Shown here piece by piece: positions 5,713 to 8,970 of a DNA stretch of 8,970 nucleotides. The stretch lies in NCBI GenBank assembly GCA_913031095.1, contig CAJWGH010000029.1, positions 1 through 8,970 on the forward strand, given 5' to 3'. Positions within the stretch are counted from its first letter, which is position 1; each line of letters starts with the position of its first letter. The DNA is from an uncultured Chloroflexota bacterium (lineage in GTDB: Bacteria > Chloroflexota > Dehalococcoidia > UBA3495). The notes beneath the pieces were generated by a model. It was not told where the DNA came from, made no database searches, and worked only from the letters and a program-made list of their open reading frames with translations. Made by a program: the position numbers and the translations under genes.

Positions 5713-6471
5713 TTACTGATTCAGCATGGTGTCGGCCGAACCCAGTCCTTCCAGCGCCAGTCCGTAGCCCAGCAGGTCGTGAATCTGGCGCTTGACTACT
5801 AAAGTCATGGCCACCCGGCTATAGCGCAATACGATGTCTGACTGCTGAGACATCTGTTTAGCCAACTCCCAAGCGCGTGGCAGCAGGTCGGCTTGGGGCA
5901 TGACTTCGTTCACGAGGCCAAGAGTCTTGGCTTCTGCAGCCTCAATCCGCTGTCCGGTGAGAAGGAAGTAGCGTCCTCGGTTCACGCCCAGCAGAAGCGG
6001 GTAGACGATGTGCATGCCGTCGCCTGGCACTAGGCCGCTCATGAAATGGCCTGAGTCCTGAAACGCGGCTGTATCAGAGGCCAGAACAATGTCGCAGAGG
6101 AGAGGAATCTCGGAGTGACGAAGGGCGGGTCCATTGATGGCGCTAATCATCGGAACTTCAACATCCAGCAAGCTGGTGAGGATACGCTTGCCTTCCCAAT
6201 AGGTTTGATCCCACTCGCGTGGCGACCGTTTGGGGGTTGTGGCGGCGGTCCCCTGTGGCCCGGTGAATGCGTCTCCGGAACCGGTCATGATGACTATCCG
6301 GTTTTCGGTGTCGCTGCCCACATCCACGAAGACCTGGGAAAACTCCTGGTGCGGGCTGCCGCCCCATTGCAAAGGGCCGTCGTCGGTATGGAACGTCATC
6401 TGCAGGATGCCGTTGTGCCGCTCCATCTTGATGCTGGGATACTTGTCGGAGTATTGGTCAAGAGAAGTCAT
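5713..6471 (-). CDS. Crotonase-fold hydrolase resembling 6-oxocamphor hydrolase (beta-diketone C-C hydrolase)
   Basis: A 252-residue crotonase-superfamily protein. It lacks the glycine-rich Gly-x-Ala-x-Gly-Gly-Gly oxyanion-hole sequence and the catalytic glutamates of enoyl-CoA hydratases: NGPALRHSEIPLLCD (113-127) stands in that place. From memory of the sequence, it aligns along its length with Rhodococcus 6-oxocamphor hydrolase, which hydrolyses a C-C bond in a cyclic 1,3-diketone without CoA. Trp36, His41, His119, His142, Asp151 and Glu241 fall at that enzyme's Trp40, His45, His122, His145, Asp154 and Glu244. Shared blocks include FQDSGHFMSGLVPGDG (137-152), GVNRGRYFLLTGQ (162-174) and LLPRAWELA (196-204). 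A role in opening a cyclic or aliphatic diketone during breakdown of terpenoid-like or other recalcitrant carbon is inferred. GGGAG eight bases upstream supports the start. Superfamily is certain, reaction type likely, substrate unknown. Confidence 0.85.
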   Translation of the reverse strand: MTSLDQYSDKYPSIKMERHNGILQMTFHTDDGPLQWGGSPHQEFSQVFVDVGSDTENRIVIMTGSGDAFTGPQGTAATTPKRSPREWDQTYWEGKRILTSLLDVEVPMISAINGPALRHSEIPLLCDIVLASDTAAFQDSGHFMSGLVPGDGMHIVYPLLLGVNRGRYFLLTGQRIEAAEAKTLGLVNEVMPQADLLPRAWELAKQMSQQSDIVLRYSRVAMTLVVKRQIHDLLGYGLALEGLGSADTMLNQ

Positions 6472-6547
6472 TGCGATATCTCCCGTAGATGCTTTCGGGT
6501 CCAGAATTACTGATGGTATGAGTTAAAGCATGCCGACAAATCAGAGC

Positions 6548-6566
6548 GCGGTGCTGTTCGCACCGC
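6548..6566 (-). terminator. Hairpin after the coiled-coil gene, probable terminator
   Basis: A 7-base-pair stem GCGGTGC/GCACCGC (6548-6554 and 6560-6566) with a 5-base loop starts five bases beyond the stop codon of the coiled-coil gene. On the minus strand only a short, interrupted T-rich run follows, so it may act weakly or serve as a 3' end stabiliser. Confidence 0.5.
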
Positions 6567-6570
6567 TGGC

Positions 6571-7245
6571 CTACACGTCGGTGGTTGACTGCGGTGGGAA
6601 TGGATCTATAGGTGTGCTGCTGGGCGGTGGTTCAGGTACTTCTGCGGCGGGCTGATTGGTCTCAGATTGAGAGGCCGCTTCTTTAGGGACGGCATGCCGA
6701 ACCACGAAATTGGCTACGTCACGGTTTAGGGGGTCGTCCAAGTCGCAGCCCCGCAGTAATGAGAACTCGGGGTCGAGTTCTTCCAGCATCTGCTGGACTT
6801 TGACGTTACCATGACGGGCGGCCAACGCATAATCGAGCCCACGTGTGTCCCGGTCTAAGGAGCGTTCGTGTTCCTCGCTTTCTTCCAATTCGATGTCGTA
6901 ATCGACGCGGTCGGCGATGGCCAAAGCTTCTAGCGCTTTCCGGCGAGAGCTGTCGATGTCTTTAAAAAGCGTGTAAAGCTCGATTACGGCGCTGGCAGCC
7001 TGTCCAAGCAGTTCCGGTACTCGGACTTGTTTCTCAGCCGCAGAATGGACGGCTTGCTTCGCCTGGACGATGGATTCCTCTTTTGCCCGTCGACGTTCGT
7101 CTTCTTTCTGGGCTTTGGCCTTTTGCAGACGCAACTCGGGGGCTTGGGAGGCTAGGGGTTGTAGCCTCTGCATTTCGATTTCGGCAGATTCTGCCTGCCT
7201 AAGCCGCTGTTGAAGGTCGTCGTTGAAGCCGTCTATGTTGACCAT
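6571..7245 (-). CDS. Hypothetical coiled-coil protein
   Basis: A 224-residue protein I do not recognise. Residues about 8-75 are strongly charged and helical (Gln-, Arg-, Glu- and Lys-rich with heptad-like leucines), which suggests a coiled coil. Residues about 76-125 look like further helix, including AASAVIELYTLFKDID (83-98) and SSRRKALEALAIADRVD. DRDTRGLDYALAARHGNVKVQQML (131-154) and the segment to about 185 may form a small globular part. The tail (186-224) is Pro/Ser/Thr/Glu-rich and probably disordered. There is no signal peptide or membrane segment, so it is probably cytoplasmic. AGGAGC seven bases before the ATG is a good ribosome-binding site. It is the first of the minus-strand genes, divergent from the acuC-like gene, and a hairpin follows its stop codon. 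A scaffold or filament-like role would only be a guess. Confidence 0.8.
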   Translation of the reverse strand: MVNIDGFNDDLQQRLRQAESAEIEMQRLQPLASQAPELRLQKAKAQKEDERRRAKEESIVQAKQAVHSAAEKQVRVPELLGQAASAVIELYTLFKDIDSSRRKALEALAIADRVDYDIELEESEEHERSLDRDTRGLDYALAARHGNVKVQQMLEELDPEFSLLRGCDLDDPLNRDVANFVVRHAVPKEAASQSETNQPAAEVPEPPPSSTPIDPFPPQSTTDV

Positions 7246-7287
7246 ATCGATTGCTCCTAATTCTATGGGTACAGCCCCTTGGAATTC

Positions 7288-7305
7288 TTGGATGGATCAA
7301 TCCAA
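7288..7305. promoter_or_regulatory. Operator-like inverted repeat in the divergent spacer
   Basis: TTGGAT and ATCCAA (7288-7293 and 7300-7305) form an 18-base dyad with a 6-base centre. It lies 43 bases before the coiled-coil gene, and a further TTGG/CCAA-like motif occurs on its left side. The shape and position suit a repressor or activator site, but no regulator gene is in the window. Confidence 0.25.
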
Positions 7306-7430
7306 TTGGGTGCACGCGATGAGGGCAATGAAACCACTACCCCATCTAGCCATGATAACGAGCTAAGCCCAACTGCCCGTGCTTAACCTTGTGCAGATTT
7401 TGGGTATTTCGAGACCGGTTTGCGCCTGCC

Positions 7431-7459
7431 TTGACCCACGCGGACGCCTTGAATAGACT
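7431..7459 (+). promoter_or_regulatory. Candidate promoter of the acuC-like gene
   Basis: TTGACC (7431-7436, five of six to the -35 consensus) and TAGACT (7454-7459, four of six to the -10 consensus) are exactly 17 bases apart. A start near 7466 would give a leader of about 48 bases. This is the best promoter match I found in the window. Confidence 0.5.
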
Positions 7460-7498
7460 CCATTGGCATAGTCCCTATCTTGTTCAACTTGGTTTATC

Positions 7499-7504
7499 AG
7501 GCGG
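7499..7504 (+). promoter_or_regulatory. Ribosome-binding site of the acuC-like gene
   Basis: AGGCGG lies nine bases before ATG 7514, one mismatch from the ideal AGGAGG, and supports this start. Confidence 0.55.
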
Positions 7505-7513
7505 TCAAGAAAG

Positions 7514-8638
7514 ATGAGTCGCGCTGCTTTTATCTACGAAGATGCCCTTTCTCGTCACGAGTTGCGCTCGGACCACCCAATGCGTCCGGTGCGGCTGCGT
7601 TACACATATGAACTGCTCCAGGAATACGCGGCCTTTGATCATCCGGATGCGGTTCTGTTGGACCCCAGATCTGCCACCGATGAGGAACTAGCTTGGCTGC
7701 ACACCCCAGAGTATGTGGCCGCCGTGAAAGCCCTAGGCTCTGGATCACCTGTCAGTATTGATGCCGCTCGGTTCGGATTCAGCGGCCAAGGTGATAACCC
7801 CGTGTACCCGAAGATGTTCGAAGCTGCGGCGCTGAGCACTGGAGGGTCTTTGCTTGCTGCCGAACTGGTCGCCAGCAAGAAAGTGGCCGCGGCGTTTAAC
7901 ATTTCAGGCGGCCTGCACCACGCCGCAGCGAACCACGCCTCTGGGTTCTGCGTGTTCAACGACCCGGCCCTGGCGGTCCAATATTTCTTGAGCCAGGGCA
8001 AACGGGTCGCTTATGTGGATATCGACGCCCATCACGGCGACGGCGTGCAGGAGGCTTTCTATGACAATGACCGGGTGCTTACGATCTCGGTTCACGAATC
8101 GGGCCAGTGGTTGTTCCCAGGCACAGGTTCAGTGGCCGAGTTAGGAGAAGGCAAAGGCCGCGGCTTCTCTGTCAATCTACCGCTATACCCCTACACCAGT
8201 GATGACGACTACGTTGAGGCATTTGGCCAAGTAGTACCGCCGCTGATCAAGGCCTTCGCTCCGGACGTGCTGGTAACTCAACTGGGAATCGACAGCTACT
8301 ACAATGATCCACTGACCCATTTGCAAGTGACCACGGAAGGTTACATAGAAGCGGTACGGCAATTGGCAGGCCTAGGGTTGCCGTGGCTGGCATTGGGAGG
8401 AGGCGGCTATGACGTTAACGCCGTAGCTAGGGCGTGGACCTTGGTCTACGGAGTGATGCTTGATGTTGAATGGCCAGACCAGCTGCCAACGGCGTTCGTT
8501 CAAGAGCACGGAGCAGGACGTCTGCGCGACCAGCTGAGTCCGGAGATTCCTTCAGAAATAAAATTAGAGGCTCGAAGGTATCTGGAAGAAACAGTTGGGG
8601 CGATCCGCCATCAGATATTCCCTTTGCATGGGTTGTAA
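7514..8638 (+). CDS. AcuC/histone deacetylase family protein (probable protein deacetylase)
   Basis: A 374-residue zinc-dependent deacetylase of the arginase/deacetylase fold, close in length and layout to AcuC, which removes acetyl groups from acetyl-CoA synthetase in Bacillus. The N-terminus (AFIYEDALSRHELRSDHPMRP, residues 5-25) matches the family's start. Active-site residues are all present: the His pair in GGLHHAAANHASGFCVFND (His135, His136), the metal site YVDIDAHHGDG (167-177) with ligands Asp171 and His173, third ligand Asp260 in GIDSYYNDPL, and the transition-state tyrosine Tyr299 in GGGGY. It should therefore be catalytically active. Acetylated proteins are the likely substrate; small acetylated amines are an alternative for this superfamily. 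No acetyltransferase or acetyl-CoA synthetase gene is nearby, so the usual acu context is missing. It has a good candidate promoter and no clear terminator. Confidence 0.93.
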   Translation: MSRAAFIYEDALSRHELRSDHPMRPVRLRYTYELLQEYAAFDHPDAVLLDPRSATDEELAWLHTPEYVAAVKALGSGSPVSIDAARFGFSGQGDNPVYPKMFEAAALSTGGSLLAAELVASKKVAAAFNISGGLHHAAANHASGFCVFNDPALAVQYFLSQGKRVAYVDIDAHHGDGVQEAFYDNDRVLTISVHESGQWLFPGTGSVAELGEGKGRGFSVNLPLYPYTSDDDYVEAFGQVVPPLIKAFAPDVLVTQLGIDSYYNDPLTHLQVTTEGYIEAVRQLAGLGLPWLALGGGGYDVNAVARAWTLVYGVMLDVEWPDQLPTAFVQEHGAGRLRDQLSPEIPSEIKLEARRYLEETVGAIRHQIFPLHGL

Positions 8639-8881
8639 CCGGCCGTAAATAGACCCTGCCGGGAGCTCTAAATGTCCTGCTGATGGCTTCGCCGGCTGAA
8701 AGCATATATCGTCCGTGTTAGATGGCTTTAAAACATTAAGGCGGTAACAAAATCGGACGAAACCCAGCGTTTACGTTGATTTGTCTACTATGCGATCCTA
8801 CAGGTGAGTACTAGTCAGTCTCAGTTCCCGCAGGAACCCGATAAGGACGGATCTCACCACTTGGGGAAATTCGGCCAATTC

Positions 8882-8926
8882 TTCCATGAGCGTAACATCA
8901 AAGGTCTAGGACTCCAGCTCATGGAA
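8882..8926. repeat. 10-base inverted repeat
   Basis: TTCCATGAGC (8882-8891) and GCTCATGGAA (8917-8926) are perfect reverse complements with a 25-base gap. A T-tract is missing on both sides, so this is not a standard intrinsic terminator. Confidence 0.6.
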
Positions 8927-8936
8927 TCGTCTAAAT

Positions 8937-8965
8937 AGCGGGCTTAGACCATAGTTCTGCCCGCT
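8937..8965. repeat. 7-base inverted repeat near the right edge
   Basis: AGCGGGC (8937-8943) and GCCCGCT (8959-8965) can pair around a 15-base loop. It follows the previous inverted repeat after ten bases, and what lies beyond is outside the window. Confidence 0.5.
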
Positions 8966-8970
8966 CATCC

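Larger units (their letters stand above)
8639..8970. other. Right-hand intergenic stretch with several inverted repeats
   Basis: No supported gene is seen in these 332 bases. They contain a 10-base perfect inverted repeat TTCCATGAGC/GCTCATGGAA (8882-8891 and 8917-8926), AGCGGGC/GCCCGCT (8937-8943 and 8959-8965), TCGTCCG/CGGACGA (8709-8715 and 8754-8760) and a small hairpin GTTCC-CGCA-GGAAC (8824-8837). On the minus strand a frame from 8968 to 8798 is broken by a single TAG. The section could hold a structured RNA, a decayed gene or only chance structure. Confidence 0.4.

Noticed and set aside
5713..6471. Plain enoyl-CoA hydratase annotation for the crotonase-fold gene
   Set aside because: The glycine-rich oxyanion-hole sequence and catalytic glutamates are missing and the 6-oxocamphor-hydrolase residue set is present instead.
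6115..6513. 132-codon plus-strand frame over the crotonase-fold gene
   Set aside because: It is antisense to a strongly conserved protein and has no start signal or recognisable sequence.
8820..8870. Possible tRNA-like element around the GTTCC-CGCA-GGAAC hairpin
   Set aside because: No acceptor stem, anticodon arm or TTCGA-type T-loop can be assembled around it.
1..8970. Mobile element, phage, CRISPR or defence system
   Set aside because: No transposase, integrase, phage or Cas-like protein, no direct-repeat array and no target-site duplications were seen on either strand.

Overview
The window (8970 bases, roughly even G+C, every supported start an ATG) looks like a piece of ordinary bacterial chromosome from an uncultured, probably free-living lineage. 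The gene content fits Chloroflexota, perhaps Dehalococcoidia or the SAR202 group: a class III CoA-transferase, a divergent crotonase-fold hydrolase, a PAC2-family protein, a DinB-fold enzyme, an AcuC-type deacetylase and an iron-sulfur-type tryptophanyl-tRNA synthetase. The taxonomic call is inference from gene content; no rRNA or other phylogenetic marker is present. I see no transposase, integrase, phage gene, CRISPR array, tRNA or rRNA.

Layout. The left edge (1-132, minus) holds the N-terminus of a PlsY-type glycerol-3-phosphate acyltransferase that runs out of the window. A 320-base divergent spacer follows, then a plus-strand CaiB/BaiF CoA-transferase (564-1787) closed by a clear intrinsic terminator (1806-1833). 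Six minus-strand genes come next. In transcription order they are a coiled-coil protein of unknown function (7245-6571), a 6-oxocamphor-hydrolase-like crotonase (6471-5713), a PAC2-family protein (5625-4705), a DinB-fold protein (4570-3992), trpS (3890-2871) and an inositol-monophosphatase-family phosphatase (2803-1985). Gaps of 67-134 bases and internal promoter or terminator candidates suggest several short transcription units rather than one operon. On the far side of a 268-base divergent spacer, an AcuC-type deacetylase (7514-8638) is read on the plus strand. The last 330 bases carry several inverted repeats but no convincing gene.

How the genes fit together. The window mixes housekeeping functions (tryptophan charging, phospholipid synthesis, a sugar or inositol phosphatase) with acyl-CoA and ketone chemistry (CoA-transferase, probable beta-diketone C-C hydrolase) and protein deacetylation. 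Nothing here forms a recognisable multi-gene system such as defence or secretion. The most distinctive signal is the crotonase homologue. It lacks the usual glycine-rich oxyanion-hole sequence of enoyl-CoA hydratases, but keeps every residue I recall as functionally important in 6-oxocamphor hydrolase. The second is the four-cysteine iron-sulfur motif in TrpS.
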